A DNA stretch of 64,000 bases from positions 1,550,001 to 1,614,000 of the forward strand of contig LS483478.1 in the NCBI GenBank assembly GCA_900478215.1, in the 5' to 3' direction. Source of the stretch: Salmonella enterica subsp. houtenae serovar Houten (GTDB taxonomy: Bacteria > Pseudomonadota > Gammaproteobacteria > Enterobacterales > Enterobacteriaceae). This document shows positions 63,749-64,000 of the stretch, piece by piece. Under the pieces are notes generated by a model, which searched no databases, was not told where the DNA came from, and saw nothing but the letters and a program-made list of their open reading frames with translations. The position numbers were made by a program, and so were the translations under genes. Position 1 is the stretch's first letter. Every line of letters begins with the position of its first letter.

Positions 63749-64000
63749 ATGTCTGAAATAAATCAGAACGTAAAAGATAGCCGTCAGCAGTATTACCAGC
63801 ATATTTCCGGGCAGAATCTGACGCCGCTGTGGGAATCGTTACATCACCTGGTACCGCAGACGCCAAACGCCAACTGCGCGCCGGCCTACTGGAATTATCA
63901 GGAAATTCGTCCGCTGCTGATGGAAAGCGGCAATGTCATTGGCGCGAAAGAGGCGATCCGCCGGGTGCTGGTGCTGGAAAATCCGGCATTGCGTGGTCAG
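63749..64000 (+). CDS. Gentisate 1,2-dioxygenase, 5' part (runs off the window)
   Basis: The first 84 codons are present. The N terminus (MSEINQNVKDSRQQYYQHIS, then LTPLWESLHHLVP and YWNYQEIRPLLMESG) matches gentisate 1,2-dioxygenases, cupin enzymes that open the gentisate ring to maleylpyruvate. AAGGAG precedes the ATG and the gene follows the transporter by 11 bases. Downstream fumarylpyruvate hydrolase, maleylpyruvate isomerase and 3-hydroxybenzoate hydroxylase genes would be expected past the edge. Confidence 0.88.
   Translation, partial: MSEINQNVKDSRQQYYQHISGQNLTPLWESLHHLVPQTPNANCAPAYWNYQEIRPLLMESGNVIGAKEAIRRVLVLENPALRGQ

Overview
The window is chromosomal DNA of Salmonella enterica or a very close relative. 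Gene order and protein sequences follow the enterobacterial yejM-to-cdd backbone of E. coli K-12. The Salmonella-type accessory loci are a low-GC Tc-toxin island at a proline tRNA gene, an extra TorCAD-like reductase operon, an unrecognised repeat-bearing orphan gene beside sanA, and a gentisate/3-hydroxybenzoate gene cluster.

Layout. 1-5457 is an AT-rich island. It holds a TcA/SpvA-family insecticidal-toxin subunit gene that runs off the left edge and is broken by one in-frame amber codon, followed by a LysR-type regulator. It ends at a tRNA-Pro(GGG) gene (5910-5986), the probable integration site. 6060-24639 is backbone: yejM-yejL / yejK, rplY, radD / rsuA-bcr, yejG, the peptide ABC transporter yejABEF, pdeN, mepS, lpxT and yeiR. 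24759-30664 is accessory: a MocR-type PLP-binding regulator diverges from a pentaheme cytochrome, a Tat-exported molybdoenzyme and a TorD-like chaperone, placed where E. coli K-12 carries yeiQ. 30713-44314 holds efpL, yeiW (with a decayed tandem copy upstream), setB, the fructose PTS operon fruBKA with two Cra sites, nfo, yeiH / yeiE, lysP and cirA. The block psuK-psuG to yeiI of K-12 is absent between fruA and nfo.

44357-56533 holds an MFS-transporter remnant, yeiG, folE-yeiB-galS, the methyl-galactoside operon mglBAC (with a 147-bp repeat inserted in its leader), preT-preA and sanA-yeiS. 56720-58762 is a low-GC orphan coding for a 680-residue protein with 32-residue tandem repeats and hydrophobic segments; it is the most novel coding sequence here. 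59085-61213 holds cdd and the yohJ-yohK (LrgA/LrgB-like) pair. The right edge holds a LysR regulator divergent from an aromatic-acid MFS transporter and the 5' end of a gentisate 1,2-dioxygenase gene.

Functionally the region combines envelope homeostasis (yejM, lpxT, mepS, sanA), peptide uptake, sugar uptake (fru, mgl/galS), iron-siderophore uptake (cirA), pyrimidine salvage and reduction (cdd, preTA), lysine uptake, translation factors (rplY, efpL, rsuA), anaerobic S- or N-oxide respiration, and aromatic-acid catabolism. The best leads are the interrupted TcA gene with three lectin-like insertions, the MocR-controlled TorCAD-like operon, the 680-residue orphan and the decayed yeiW duplicate.
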